Shown: positions 40,961 to 50,466 of the stretch, piece by piece
Numbering within the stretch: the stretch's first letter is position 1
Layout: each line of letters opens with the position of its first letter
NCBI RefSeq assembly: GCF_021049285.1
Contig: NZ_CP088017.1
Coordinates: 62,001-126,000 of the forward strand
Direction of reading: 5' to 3'
From: Ruania halotolerans
GTDB lineage: Bacteria; Actinomycetota; Actinomycetes; Actinomycetales; Beutenbergiaceae
DNA length: 64,000 bases
Notes under the pieces: generated by a model
Seen by the model: the letters and a program-made list of their open reading frames with translations, nothing else
Told to the model about the DNA's origin: nothing
Database searches by the model: none
Made by a program: the position numbers and the translations under genes

Positions 40961-42463
40961 ATGAACACCTCAGGAACAACAGCACGTGGTATTCCCGGAC
41001 CGCGGTCCCTCGATCGCCGCCAGTTCCTCGGAGCCTCTGGCGCCAGTGCTCTCGCAGTGGCGCTGGCCAGCTGCACCGGTGGCGGTCAGAGCTCGCAGGA
41101 AGAGACGAGCGGCGGCGGTGACGGGCGGATCCAGTGGTGGGACCAGTTCCGCCCGCTGACGCAGATGCTCGAAACTGAGCTGTTCGAGCCCTATATGGCC
41201 GCCAATGAGGGCGTCACCATCGAGCGGCGCGAGCTCGCGGCCGCTGACCTGGGGCAGGCCCTGCAAGTGGCGCGACGCAGCAACCAGTTGCCTGATGTGC
41301 ACTCCCTGGCGGGCCTGGATTCGGCGCCGGCGGCACTCGTGAGTGAAGGCTGGTTCCAGCCGATCAGTGAGTTTGCCGATTTCGACGCCAGCCCGGTGGC
41401 CGATCAGATCTTCGACGGTCTGCACCGGTTCGAGGGGAACGTCTACTCCGTGCCGCTCTTCTCTGCACGCCAGCACGCCACCATCCCCTGGTACAACGCC
41501 GAGCTGCTCGAGCAAGCGGGGGTGGACCCGGCAGATGAGCCCGTCACCTGGGACGACCTGCGGACGATCGCACGGCAGGTCAAGGACAACACGGACGCGC
41601 ATGGCATCTTCCTTCCGGCTCAGAACCCGAACTACCTCAGCGCGATCGTGATCCAGCTGGCGATGGCCGCCGGGGCGCCGGGTGAGATCGACTGGCGCAC
41701 GGGTGAGTACGTGCAGGACTCCGCCCCGTTCGTGGAGGCTGTCGAATTCCTGCTTTCGCTGCAGCAGGACGAACTCGTCCACCCGTCCTCACCGGCGATG
41801 ATCCCGCGTGATGCGATGGCACGATGGGCGGCCGGCGAAGGGGCGATCTACCCCTGGGGTCCGTGGTTCATCGGCGATCTCGCCTCCGAATCCCCCGATG
41901 TGGTCGAGCGCGGTCTCGGGTGCTGGTCGATCCCGCGCCCGGACTCCGAGCTGCGCTCGGTCCGGTCCGGTCCGGCCGGCGGCGTGTTCTGGGTCTCGAC
42001 GGACTCCGCACAGCCCGAGGTGGCCGCGGATCTGCTGCTGCAGATGACCCAGGAGGAGTTCCAGTCCGCGCTCGCCACAGCGATGGATCAGCCGCCGGCG
42101 TTGCTGGAGGTGGTCGAGACCGCCGATGTACACCCCGCGTACCGCGACATGGTGGCCCGTTTCGCCGAAGATGTCCGCATCGCGCCTTCTCCCGAGATCG
42201 GTCACCCCGAGGCCTGGCGAGTCCTGGCAGAGATGCGTCCGGTCGAGCCCGGCATCGGCACGATGATGCAGTCGGCACTCAGCGGGGACGACATCGACGT
42301 CGCCGCCGAGCTGCGCACCTACCGGGAGGCGATGAGCGCCGAACGTGAGCGAGCCCTGGAGGCCGTGCAGGGCGAGGGCGCTGAGGTCGATCTGGACGCG
42401 TGGGTGTTCGGGAATTGGGATCCGGAGTCGGATTATGCAATCGCCGATTACGACGCTCGATAA
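40961..42463 (+). CDS. ABC transporter extracellular binding lipoprotein (carbohydrate family 1)
   Basis: The 500-aa product has a twin-arginine signal (LDRRQFLGASG) followed by a lipobox (LASC), so it is exported folded through Tat and then lipidated. The mature part has the fold of sugar-binding proteins of the oligosaccharide group: QWWDQF at the start, DVHSLAGL, GNVYSVPLFSAR, and DPADEPVTWDDLRTIARQ. It should capture an oligosaccharide and deliver it to the two permeases that follow. No ATPase is in the cluster, so a shared MsiK-like ATPase elsewhere is needed. It starts 33 bp after the sulfatase. Confidence 0.9.
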   Translation: MNTSGTTARGIPGPRSLDRRQFLGASGASALAVALASCTGGGQSSQEETSGGGDGRIQWWDQFRPLTQMLETELFEPYMAANEGVTIERRELAAADLGQALQVARRSNQLPDVHSLAGLDSAPAALVSEGWFQPISEFADFDASPVADQIFDGLHRFEGNVYSVPLFSARQHATIPWYNAELLEQAGVDPADEPVTWDDLRTIARQVKDNTDAHGIFLPAQNPNYLSAIVIQLAMAAGAPGEIDWRTGEYVQDSAPFVEAVEFLLSLQQDELVHPSSPAMIPRDAMARWAAGEGAIYPWGPWFIGDLASESPDVVERGLGCWSIPRPDSELRSVRSGPAGGVFWVSTDSAQPEVAADLLLQMTQEEFQSALATAMDQPPALLEVVETADVHPAYRDMVARFAEDVRIAPSPEIGHPEAWRVLAEMRPVEPGIGTMMQSALSGDDIDVAAELRTYREAMSAERERALEAVQGEGAEVDLDAWVFGNWDPESDYAIADYDAR

Positions 42464-42508
42464 GCCTGTTCGGGGTAGTGATCGGGCAATGATCGGGCGA
42501 GGAGCGCA

Positions 42509-43474
42509 ATGACGGCGTTGGATGAGAGCCGGGAGTTGTCGACGATGTCGGCGCGGCCTTCGAAACTGGGGTTGTGGCGGCGGTTGCGTCGGGATTGGTG
42601 GATTTATCTGTTCTTGTTGCCCACGATTGTGGGGTATGGGGCGTATACGGTGTATCCGTTGGTGGCCTCGTGGTGGTTCGCGTTTCTGGATTGGCCGGGG
42701 TTTGCTGATTCGGGCACGTTCATCGGTGTGGAGAATTTCCAGCGGTTGGTTGGCGATGATCTGTTCTGGAATGCGTTCACGAACTCGTTGATCTTCTTGG
42801 TACTCGCGGTGCCGTTGCGGGTGGGGTTGGCGTTACTGCTGGCGATCTTGCTGAACCGTAAACGCACCCCGTTCAAGGGCCTGTTGCGCACGTTGTTCTT
42901 CCTGCCGGTGGTCACTACCGGGGCGATCATCGGGGTGGTGTTCACGCTGTTGCTTGATGCCGGTGGCCCGATCAGTGTGGCGTTGGTAGGGGCGGGGTTG
43001 CTGGACTCGCCGGCGAACTTCGTCGCTAGTACTGATACCTCGTTGCTGGCGGGGGTGGCGGTGTGGGTGTGGAAATGGCTCGGGATCACGATGATCTACT
43101 GGCTGGCGGCGTTGCAGACCATCCCCGATGAGGTCCACGAGGCCGCGATGATCGATGGCGCCAAGCCGTGGCAGGAGTTCACCCGGATCACGATGCCGCT
43201 GCTGATCCCGTTCCTGGTGATCATCACCCTGATCGACACCGTGGGTGCGTTGAACGTCTTCGATCTGATGTACACGATGACCGGTGGTGGGCCCTCGTTC
43301 TCTTCTGAGGTGATCGAGATCTTCATCTTCCGTACCGCTTTCGGGGCCACCGTGCCCCAACTCGGATACGCCTCAGCCGCCGCCGTGCTCTTCGGGATCC
43401 TCACGATGGGCATCGCGCTGGCCCAAGCGGTCGGTCTGCGCTGGGCCCGCCGAGCCACAGGAGCAATGAAATGA
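42509..43474 (+). CDS. Carbohydrate ABC transporter permease, MalF/UgpA type
   Basis: The 321-aa product has six hydrophobic helices and the EAA loop EAAMIDGAKPWQEFTRITMPLL for contact with the ATPase. LFLLPTIVGYGAYTVYPLV is the first helix. It pairs with the next permease. The first 500 bp use TTG and G/T-ending codons far more than the rest of the operon, while the last third returns to the C-ending codons of the surroundings. ATG 42509 has GGAG upstream. It overlaps the next gene by 4 bp. Confidence 0.92.
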   Translation: MTALDESRELSTMSARPSKLGLWRRLRRDWWIYLFLLPTIVGYGAYTVYPLVASWWFAFLDWPGFADSGTFIGVENFQRLVGDDLFWNAFTNSLIFLVLAVPLRVGLALLLAILLNRKRTPFKGLLRTLFFLPVVTTGAIIGVVFTLLLDAGGPISVALVGAGLLDSPANFVASTDTSLLAGVAVWVWKWLGITMIYWLAALQTIPDEVHEAAMIDGAKPWQEFTRITMPLLIPFLVIITLIDTVGALNVFDLMYTMTGGGPSFSSEVIEIFIFRTAFGATVPQLGYASAAAVLFGILTMGIALAQAVGLRWARRATGAMK

Positions 43475-44415
43475 CCACCCCACCCACCACCACCACCGCT
43501 CCTGCTGCTGCTGCACAGAACGCGGGCAGGAATCAGCGGGTCCGGGGTCGGGCGTTGCGCCCGGACCGCCCCGATGGGCTACGCACGCTGATCCGCCGGC
43601 CGGGGAGTTTGATGATCTTCGCCGGGTTGTTGATCCTGGCGTTGATTTGGATCTACCCCTTCATCTGGTTGGTCTCAGCATCGTTGAAGACCCAACCTGA
43701 GATCTTCGGCTCCGGCCTGGGCCTGATCCCGGAGACCCCGGTGTGGGAGAACTACACCCGCGCCTGGACCGTGGTCGGGTTCGACCGGTACTTCCTCAAC
43801 TCCGTCATCATCACCGGCGGAACAGTCGCGCTGATCGTGATCCGCTCCGCCCTAGCCGGATACGTCCTGGGCCGGTATGACTTCATCGGCAAGAAACTCC
43901 TCATCGGGATCTTCCTGATCACATTCTTCCTGCCCGAGGGCTACACCATCATCCCCGTGGTCCAACTCACCGACCAGATCGGGCTACTGAACACCCACCT
44001 CGGGGTCATCCTGGGCCTGGGCGCCGGCGGTCAAGTCGCCGCCACCCTGCTGTATGCCGGCTATTTCCGTGGACTACCCAAAGAACTCGAAGAATGCGCC
44101 CGCCTCGACGGCGCCGGGCACCTGCGCATCTTCGCCCAGATCATGCTCCCCCTGGCCTGGCCGATCACCGCGACCGTGATCATCCTGAACTTCCTCTTCG
44201 CCTGGAACGTCTACCTCCTGCCACTGGTCTTCACCCTCTCCGAACCCGCCCTACGCACCCTCGCCGTCGGCATGAGCGCCTTCATCGGCGAATACTCCAC
44301 CGACTGGTCCGGCCTGGCCGCCGCCGCCACGATCTCCCTCATCCCCGTCATGGCCATCTTCATCACCCTCCAACGCAAATTCGTCGACAGCATCGCCGGA
44401 GCAGTCAAACAATGA
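43471..44415 (+). CDS. Carbohydrate ABC transporter permease, MalG/UgpE type
   Basis: The 314-aa product has a Thr/Pro/Ala-rich N-terminal cytoplasmic tail and six hydrophobic helices. The EAA motif is ELEECARLDGAGHLRIFAQIMLPL. With the preceding permease it forms the channel of an oligosaccharide importer. The ATGA start overlap implies translational coupling. An ATP-binding subunit is not encoded here. About 90 bp separate it from the GH2 gene. Confidence 0.92.
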   Translation: MTTPPTTTTAPAAAAQNAGRNQRVRGRALRPDRPDGLRTLIRRPGSLMIFAGLLILALIWIYPFIWLVSASLKTQPEIFGSGLGLIPETPVWENYTRAWTVVGFDRYFLNSVIITGGTVALIVIRSALAGYVLGRYDFIGKKLLIGIFLITFFLPEGYTIIPVVQLTDQIGLLNTHLGVILGLGAGGQVAATLLYAGYFRGLPKELEECARLDGAGHLRIFAQIMLPLAWPITATVIILNFLFAWNVYLLPLVFTLSEPALRTLAVGMSAFIGEYSTDWSGLAAAATISLIPVMAIFITLQRKFVDSIAGAVKQ

Positions 44416-44504
44416 CCGGCGCTCGGCGAGAACGTCGCCTCAGAATCCACTCATTGCCATCCGCCCACCATCAGATCGGCTACCGATCTGCACCTGGAGG
44501 AGAC

Positions 44505-47500
44505 ATGCCCACTACGTCAGGCAGGCACCGATTGCGGGCCGGAGCGACGATGCTCACCGCCTGCGCACTGCTGGTGCCGATGTCGATCGCCACCGCCGCC
44601 CCGCACGGCGATCCCGCTGAGGAGGAACAGATGCCCATCACGACGACGGTCAGTGGACAGGTCGTGGATGCCGACAGTGGCGAACCGATCGAGGCGGCGA
44701 CTGTGCACGCCTCGCGCACGGACGCCGTCACCCGCTCCGGTGCCGACGGCACCTTCGTGCTCGAGGAGGTGCCTGCGGACGCGGCACTGGTGGTCGCCGC
44801 GAGAGAGGGATACGCGTTCGCCTCCACCGCCGTCGGCTCCTCCGCCGTCGATTCCACCGCCGTCGATTCCACTGTGCGGCTCGAGCTCGAACGGGACAGC
44901 GACCCGGCCCGCGGCGAGTACCCGCGTCCGGACGCCGATCGCCGCCCGTTCACCGACGACGCGTGGCTCTCCCTGAACGGCACGTGGTCCTTCGCCTTCG
45001 ACCCCGACGACGTTGGTGAGTCCGAAGAATGGTACGAACCTGATCACGAGATGGATCGAGCCATCCGGGTGCCATTCGCGTACCAGTCGCTCGCCGCCTG
45101 GGGCGAGGAGGAACTGGCCACCAGCGAGACCTTCCTCAGCGCGTACGCCGATTATCAGGGCACCGTCTGGTATCAGCGCTCCTTCACCGTGCCGGAGGAC
45201 TTCCCGAACGACGGTGCAGTCCGGCTGCGCATCGGCGCCGCGGACTACGGCGCCGCGGTCTGGTTGGACGGCGAGGAGGTCTTGCCCTACTCCGGTGACG
45301 GCTTCACCGAGATCAGTGCCGATCTGGGCAGGCTGCGCCCGGGCTCGACCCACACCCTGGCGATCCGGGTCGAGGCGCCGTCCGTCGACCGCGAGACGCC
45401 CTACCCGCAGGGGAAGCAGACCGGTGACCCGCCGATCGAGGGAGCGAGTGAAGGGTGGTTCAGTGACGTCGGCGGGATCTGGCAGTCGGTGTGGATCGAG
45501 CCCTATCGCGGGGGTCGCCTGACCCAGACGCACGTGACGCCCGAGCTGACGTTCGAGGGAGACTCGCGAACGCCGTCGGAGGCCTTCGTGACGATTGACG
45601 TGACCGCGGAGGGCGTCCGCGGACGGCCACCGGTGACCGTGACGATCACCGACCCGGACGGGCACGTCGTGCACTCGCGGATCCGGGTGCATCTTGAGGA
45701 CGGGCGTGGCAGCGTGCGCGTACCGATCGAGGACCCGCATTTGTGGGACACCGACGACCCCGCCCTCTACACCGCCGACTTCCGGCTGCTCAGCCAGGAC
45801 GGGCTCCGGACCTCCTTCGGGATGCGCAGCATTGAGCGCAATTGGGCACCCGGGCAGGAGGGTGAGTACCAGTACATCTACCTCAACAATCGCCCGATCT
45901 ACATCCGGGGCGTCCTGGATCAGGGGTACAACCCGTGGGGCCTGTACACCTACACCGGTGAGACGGCCGGTCCCGACCTGCAGACCGGCACCGAGGCCGA
46001 ACCGGGCCGGGGATCCATGGCGATGGACCTGCAGAACGCCCGAGACCTCGGGTTCAACGTGGTCCGGCACCACCTCAAGGTCAACGAGCCCGCCTACTAC
46101 CACCGCGCCGACCAGTTGGGGATGCTGATCTGGTACGACATGCCGAACTCCGGGTGGGGCTCTCAAGGGGACCCGCAGGCCGAGGAACTGTTCGAAGAGC
46201 TGCTACGGAACACCCTCAACCGGGACCACAACCACCCCTCGATCGTGATCTGGAGCGTCTTCAACGAATCCTGGGGGCTGAACGAGCGCCCGTTCCAGGA
46301 ACCGATCGCCACCGACGCCTTCGACTATGTGCGCGGGATGGTCGACGTGACCCGTGACCTCGATTCCTCCCGCCTCGTGGTCGACAACTCACCGTGCTGT
46401 CAGAACGGCCACCTGGAAGGGTCGACCGATCTGAACGACTTCCACTTCTATCTCGATACCTACGATGCGTGGAAGAACCTGCTCGACGGGATCGAGCCAC
46501 AGATCGAGCCGGGCTCGAGCTGGAACTTCAACGACGGCGTCCAGGACGGGCAGCCGTGGCTGAACTCCGAATTCGCGGTCAAGAGCGGGCAGTTCCAGCA
46601 CAGCGTGAGCCTGTTCCGCAGCTATCCGGAGATGACCGGATACGTCGGTGTGCAGATCGCTGAGACCGAGCAGGAGGTGCAGAGCCCGTTCCGGTACGAT
46701 CGCCAGCCCAACTCCCCGGAGTTCCTCGACCACGAGGGCAGGGCTCGCACGATCGAGATGTTCCAGCGCGACGACGCGATCTCCCTGATGACGCGGACCT
46801 CACACACCCTCGAACGCGGTGAGACCATCGACGTCCCGGTCCGGATCAGCCACTTCAGCGATCTCGACCTGTCCGATGCGCAGCTGCACTGGCGGATCGG
46901 CGGCTACCGGGACGACGGCACTTGGGTGGGTGAGGCCGATAGCGGTTCGCAGACGATCGACCCCAGGCGCTATACCGTGACCGACGCCGGCACGGTTTCG
47001 CTGACCACACCGGAGGAGCTGCGCGTCGGGTACCTCTGGTTCTGGATCGAGGCCGACGGCGAGACTGCCGCGGAACAGTACCTCACCTTCGACACGCCGG
47101 TGCCGGCGGGCGGGGCGGGATTCTCACCGTCCGACGTGGTCAGCCACGAGTGGACTGGTGGCGTGGCCGCGCACGGCGAGTCGGACTGGGTGAGCGGCTA
47201 TGGCCGTGGCCACTTCGACTACGAGGTGGCGGTGCCCGAGGAGGTCCGTACCGGACAGGCCGGCGAGGTGACCCTGGTGATGGAGGTGGCCTCGGCGCAG
47301 ACCGCCGGACGGTTCGACCGCAACCACGTGACCAGCGCTCGCCGGTATCCGACGGATCTCACGGTCTCGATTGACGGGCACGAACTGCCCGCCGTCCTGC
47401 TGCCCGACGACCCGAACGGCCCGCTCGCCCTGGCGGGCCGATCACGTGGCACACCGGCCGGCGACTTCGGCAACCGGTACGGCTACCGGATTGCGGTCCC

Positions 47501-48596
47501 GATCACTGCTGACCAACTCGGTGAGGATGAGACCGCCACGATCCGGCTCGCCAGTGACGGAGGTGGGCTCTCGATCTTCGGCGCGCGGTCCGGCCGGCAC
47601 GGCCAGCCGCCGATGCTGATCAGCGGCGACGTCACGGTCGCCGACGAGCGGCCCGCCTATGAGCCGGTGGACACGCGACTGTCGGTGTACCAGGCCGGTG
47701 CGCAGATCTCACCCGAGACCGGGTCCGGGACCGCGATCGTCTCGGTCGTCAACGACACCGCCGAGACGATCGAGGAAGTCAGCGTGGCCCTGGCCGCACC
47801 GCAGGGCTGGACCGCCAGCGCCGAGGACCCGGCCGCCATCGCATCACTCGCACCCGGTGCGGCGCGGCATATCGCGTTTACCGTGCAGAGCGGCGGGGGC
47901 GTCATGCCCGGTGAGTCCGCGGACTTCACCGCGACCGCCAGCTGGGCTGATCACGCGATTCAGAACGTGAGTCCCTCGACCGTTGCCTTCGATCCGGCTG
48001 CCTACTCCGAGGTGGGGGTGAGCGACAGCTTCGACACCGACACCAGCGCCGAGTACACGTTGCACCAGCCCCTCGCGAACAGAGTGCTGCCGACGCTGAC
48101 CGTCGGGGCCGGCACGATGCAGGCACAGGCCGGCAGCCCCTACTTCGGCCTGGCCGCGCACGAGTCCGGGCCGCAGAGTCCGCAGGCGGTGGTGGTGGTC
48201 GAGCACGGCAGTTTCGGCGCCAATGGCATCACCCCGGACTCGCAGTTCAACGGGATCGTGAAGGACGAGGACAACTACGTGATGGCGTGGACCGGTATCG
48301 GCGGGCAACACGGCGTTGACGTGGTGATCGACGGTGAGCTGACCAACGCGTGCTGTACACCGGGCAGGCTCCAGCCCGGAGACCTGTGGGCGTTCGCCCT
48401 CGACGGCAACTCGATCGCCGTCTGGGTCGACCAGGGGCTCGGCTGGAACCGGATTCTGACGACCACCACCCAGGGCCGGATCGATTTCACCGAGCCGGGA
48501 GCGCTGGACGGGTGGCACTACGCCGCAGGACTGCGCAGCGGCGGGGTTCAGACGATCCACCATCTGGAGGGCCGCAGCCGAGTCGACGAGCACTAG
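44505..48596 (+). CDS. Secreted multidomain glycoside hydrolase family 2 enzyme
   Basis: The 1363-aa product has a signal peptide ending near TAAP (residue 33), a carboxypeptidase-regulatory-like beta domain (about 47-125; VSGQVVDADSGEPIEAATV), a GH2 sugar-binding domain (about 150-320), an Ig-like domain, and a TIM barrel. The general acid/base is Glu588 in FNESWG and the nucleophile is Glu689 in LNSEFAV. The region beyond 800 has more beta domains, including one resembling NEW3 (about 1050-1160), and a C-terminal lectin-like domain. It is expected to remove a terminal beta-linked galactosyl, glucuronosyl or similar unit from a polysaccharide outside the cell. GGAGGAG precedes ATG 44505. No LPXTG anchor is seen. 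Confidence 0.88.
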   Translation: MPTTSGRHRLRAGATMLTACALLVPMSIATAAPHGDPAEEEQMPITTTVSGQVVDADSGEPIEAATVHASRTDAVTRSGADGTFVLEEVPADAALVVAAREGYAFASTAVGSSAVDSTAVDSTVRLELERDSDPARGEYPRPDADRRPFTDDAWLSLNGTWSFAFDPDDVGESEEWYEPDHEMDRAIRVPFAYQSLAAWGEEELATSETFLSAYADYQGTVWYQRSFTVPEDFPNDGAVRLRIGAADYGAAVWLDGEEVLPYSGDGFTEISADLGRLRPGSTHTLAIRVEAPSVDRETPYPQGKQTGDPPIEGASEGWFSDVGGIWQSVWIEPYRGGRLTQTHVTPELTFEGDSRTPSEAFVTIDVTAEGVRGRPPVTVTITDPDGHVVHSRIRVHLEDGRGSVRVPIEDPHLWDTDDPALYTADFRLLSQDGLRTSFGMRSIERNWAPGQEGEYQYIYLNNRPIYIRGVLDQGYNPWGLYTYTGETAGPDLQTGTEAEPGRGSMAMDLQNARDLGFNVVRHHLKVNEPAYYHRADQLGMLIWYDMPNSGWGSQGDPQAEELFEELLRNTLNRDHNHPSIVIWSVFNESWGLNERPFQEPIATDAFDYVRGMVDVTRDLDSSRLVVDNSPCCQNGHLEGSTDLNDFHFYLDTYDAWKNLLDGIEPQIEPGSSWNFNDGVQDGQPWLNSEFAVKSGQFQHSVSLFRSYPEMTGYVGVQIAETEQEVQSPFRYDRQPNSPEFLDHEGRARTIEMFQRDDAISLMTRTSHTLERGETIDVPVRISHFSDLDLSDAQLHWRIGGYRDDGTWVGEADSGSQTIDPRRYTVTDAGTVSLTTPEELRVGYLWFWIEADGETAAEQYLTFDTPVPAGGAGFSPSDVVSHEWTGGVAAHGESDWVSGYGRGHFDYEVAVPEEVRTGQAGEVTLVMEVASAQTAGRFDRNHVTSARRYPTDLTVSIDGHELPAVLLPDDPNGPLALAGRSRGTPAGDFGNRYGYRIAVPITADQLGEDETATIRLASDGGGLSIFGARSGRHGQPPMLISGDVTVADERPAYEPVDTRLSVYQAGAQISPETGSGTAIVSVVNDTAETIEEVSVALAAPQGWTASAEDPAAIASLAPGAARHIAFTVQSGGGVMPGESADFTATASWADHAIQNVSPSTVAFDPAAYSEVGVSDSFDTDTSAEYTLHQPLANRVLPTLTVGAGTMQAQAGSPYFGLAAHESGPQSPQAVVVVEHGSFGANGITPDSQFNGIVKDEDNYVMAWTGIGGQHGVDVVIDGELTNACCTPGRLQPGDLWAFALDGNSIAVWVDQGLGWNRILTTTTQGRIDFTEPGALDGWHYAAGLRSGGVQTIHHLEGRSRVDEH

Positions 48597-48601
48597 GTCG
48601 T

Positions 48602-48633
48602 TGCGGCCGAGGCGCCCACGCGCCCCGGCCGCA
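48602..48633 (+). terminator. Hairpin after the GH2 gene
   Basis: TGCGGCCG pairs with CGGCCGCA and, after one mismatch, GGCGC pairs with GCGCC around loop CCAC. It begins 6 bp after the GH2 stop and should end the sulfatase-ABC-GH2 transcript before the LacI gene. Confidence 0.6.
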
Positions 48634-48712
48634 CCGGGCACAGGAGGGGGCATGTGCACACCATCGACTGACAACCGCCGCGCCGCCGCGATCACGACCG
48701 TGACCCGGTAGC

Positions 48713-49783
48713 GTGACAGGCGTGGCTCAGGACCAGAAGACCGGGCGCCCGCGCCTCACCGACGTCGCCGAGATCGCCGGCGTGTCGATGAAGACGGTCT
48801 CGAATGTGATCAACGGGTACCAGCACGTGGCGCCACGCACCCGCGAACGCGTGCTGGCGGCCGTGGACGAGGTGGGCTACCGCCCGAACCTCTCCGCCCG
48901 CAACCTCGCGCGCGGCCGCTCCGGGGTGATCGCGCTCGTGGTCCCTCGACTGGAGATGCCGTACTTCTCCGCGCTCGCGGGCCGGGTGATCGAACGCGCG
49001 CAGGCCCGGGGCTGGTTCGTGCTGATCCACGAGACCGGGTGGGACCGTGCCGCCGAGCGTGCTGCGCTTGAGGGTCACTTCCCGCAACGCATCGACGGGC
49101 TCATCGTCAGTACGCAACGCCTCTCCGCCGAGGACTTGCGCATGCGGACCGACCGAACCCCGCTGGTACTGCTCGGCGAGCACGGCTACGGCGATCTCGC
49201 CCACCACGTGGCGATCGACAACGTCGCGGCCTCACGGACCGCAGTGGAGCACCTTCTGGACCGCGGATGCCGGCGGATAGCGATGATCGGTGCCGATCCC
49301 GACGACGGTGACGATCCCCGGATGCGCGGGTACACCGAAGCGCTCGGCCATGCCGGTCTGCGGCTGGACCGGAATCTGATGCGCCGGATCGAGAGCAACT
49401 CCGGTGAGGAGGGCGAGCGCGCCACCCGGGACCTGCTCGCCCAGGTGGGTGAACCTCCGGACGGGTTGTTCGCCGTCACCGACTGGGTGGCGCTCGGCGC
49501 CATCCGGGCCCTGCACCTGGCAGGGCTGCACGTGCCCGATGACGTGGCCGTGGTGGGCTTCGACGACATCCCCTACGCCCGGGCGGTCACGCCCTCGCTG
49601 ACCACCATCTCCCCGGATCGCACCGCGATTGCCGAACTGGCGCTGCAGATGCTGGAGGCGCAGTTGAGCGGTGGTGAACTGGCGGAGCCCGTGGATCAGC
49701 ACGTGCCGTTCCACCTGGTGGTGCGCGAGAGCACCACCGGAATCGGCGCGGCGCCGGCCGAGGATCAGGAACCGGTGGCCTGA
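48713..49783 (+). CDS. LacI-family transcriptional regulator
   Basis: The 356-aa product has the N-terminal helix-turn-helix RLTDVAEIAGVSMKTVSNVIN and hinge helix SARNLARGRSG, followed by a PBP1-type effector domain with VIALVVPRLEMPYFSAL and TDWVALGAIRALHLAG, VGFDDIPYA. It probably binds the TACAGCGCTGTA palindrome at 37883 and releases it when a sugar from the glycan binds. GTG 48713 is used; GTG 48722 is also possible. Its 3' end overlaps the convergent PPOX-like gene by 19 bp. Confidence 0.9.
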   Translation: MTGVAQDQKTGRPRLTDVAEIAGVSMKTVSNVINGYQHVAPRTRERVLAAVDEVGYRPNLSARNLARGRSGVIALVVPRLEMPYFSALAGRVIERAQARGWFVLIHETGWDRAAERAALEGHFPQRIDGLIVSTQRLSAEDLRMRTDRTPLVLLGEHGYGDLAHHVAIDNVAASRTAVEHLLDRGCRRIAMIGADPDDGDDPRMRGYTEALGHAGLRLDRNLMRRIESNSGEEGERATRDLLAQVGEPPDGLFAVTDWVALGAIRALHLAGLHVPDDVAVVGFDDIPYARAVTPSLTTISPDRTAIAELALQMLEAQLSGGELAEPVDQHVPFHLVVRESTTGIGAAPAEDQEPVA

Positions 49784-50181
49784 GCCGCCCCCCAGCCGTG
49801 CCAGCGGTCCAGCTCCACCAGTACGCTCACCCGCGGCCGGTCACGTACCGGGTAGGGGTTGCCGCCGTAGTGGATGGACAGCCGGTCGATATCGGCCAGA
49901 TCGGCATCGTCGCGGATCTCGACCACATGCCCCTGCACGCTCACGTGCGTGTACCAGTTGTCCTCGGCAAGTGCGGTGAGGGAGACCTGCGGGTTCTCCC
50001 GCAGGTGCCGCAGCCGTGCGCGGCCACCATCCAGGTTCAGGAGCAGCTGCCCATCATCGGTGATCAGGTACCAGGTGGCCACCGAGACCGGGTACCCGTC
50101 CGGGTGGATCGTGGCCATCACCGCCGGGTTGGGCCGGCGCAACAGCTCGAGCGTCCTCTCCGGAAGCGGGGCGCGGGGCAT
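49765..50181 (-). CDS. PPOX-class flavin/F420-dependent oxidoreductase
   Basis: The 138-aa product is a split beta-barrel of the pyridoxamine-5'-phosphate-oxidase-like group. LRRPNPAVMATIHPDGYPVSV and LLLNLDGGRARLRHLRENPQVSLTA, cited in parts, give the cofactor-contacting strands. Members in actinobacteria often use F420, but FMN is possible. It follows the crgA gene on the minus strand by 3 bp, an arrangement not seen in Mycobacterium. Its 3' end overlaps the LacI gene tail. Confidence 0.8.
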   Translation of the reverse strand: MPRAPLPERTLELLRRPNPAVMATIHPDGYPVSVATWYLITDDGQLLLNLDGGRARLRHLRENPQVSLTALAEDNWYTHVSVQGHVVEIRDDADLADIDRLSIHYGGNPYPVRDRPRVSVLVELDRWHGWGAAQATGS

Positions 50182-50184
50182 CTC

Positions 50185-50430
50185 TCAGCGCCACCGCATC
50201 GTCATCACGAACCCGATCATCATGAGTCCGAAGCCCACGGCGAGGTTCCAGGAGCCGATATCGGGGATCGGTCCGGCGGACTGCACGATGTAGGTGACCA
50301 CCACCCACACCAGGCCCAGGATCATCAGCGTGACCATCGTGGGCGCCCACCAGCGCGGGTTCGGCTTCGGCGCGGAGGACGCGGGCGGTGGGGTGTAGGC
50401 CGGCTTCTTGCGGGACTTCGACTCAGGCAT
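50185..50430 (-). CDS. crgA: Cell division protein CrgA
   Basis: The 81-aa protein has a charged N-terminus (MPESKSRKKPAY), a Pro-rich stretch and two membrane helices (MVTLMILGLVWVVVTYIV and WNLAVGFGLMMIGFVMTMRW), ending in the typical TMRWR. CrgA recruits or regulates septal peptidoglycan enzymes in actinobacteria by contacting FtsZ, PBPs and other divisome parts. In Mycobacterium tuberculosis it is Rv0011c, between ppiA and the trpG-pknB block. Here the order is kept but the gap to each side is filled by carbohydrate genes. GAGGAGAACG precedes its ATG. Confidence 0.93.
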   Translation of the reverse strand: MPESKSRKKPAYTPPPASSAPKPNPRWWAPTMVTLMILGLVWVVVTYIVQSAGPIPDIGSWNLAVGFGLMMIGFVMTMRWR

Positions 50431-50466
50431 GGCTGCGTTCTCCTCGGGGACGACTCTGGGCCAATC

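Noticed and set aside
44094-44504. In-frame N-terminal extension of the GH2 enzyme
   Set aside because: It overlaps the end of the permease gene and would place the signal peptide internally; ATG 44505 has a strong ribosome binding site.
44517-46166. 549-codon minus-strand frame opposite the GH2 gene
   Set aside because: The GH2 catalytic residues and signal peptide are on the plus strand; the antisense frame is Arg/Val/Gly/His-rich without domains.
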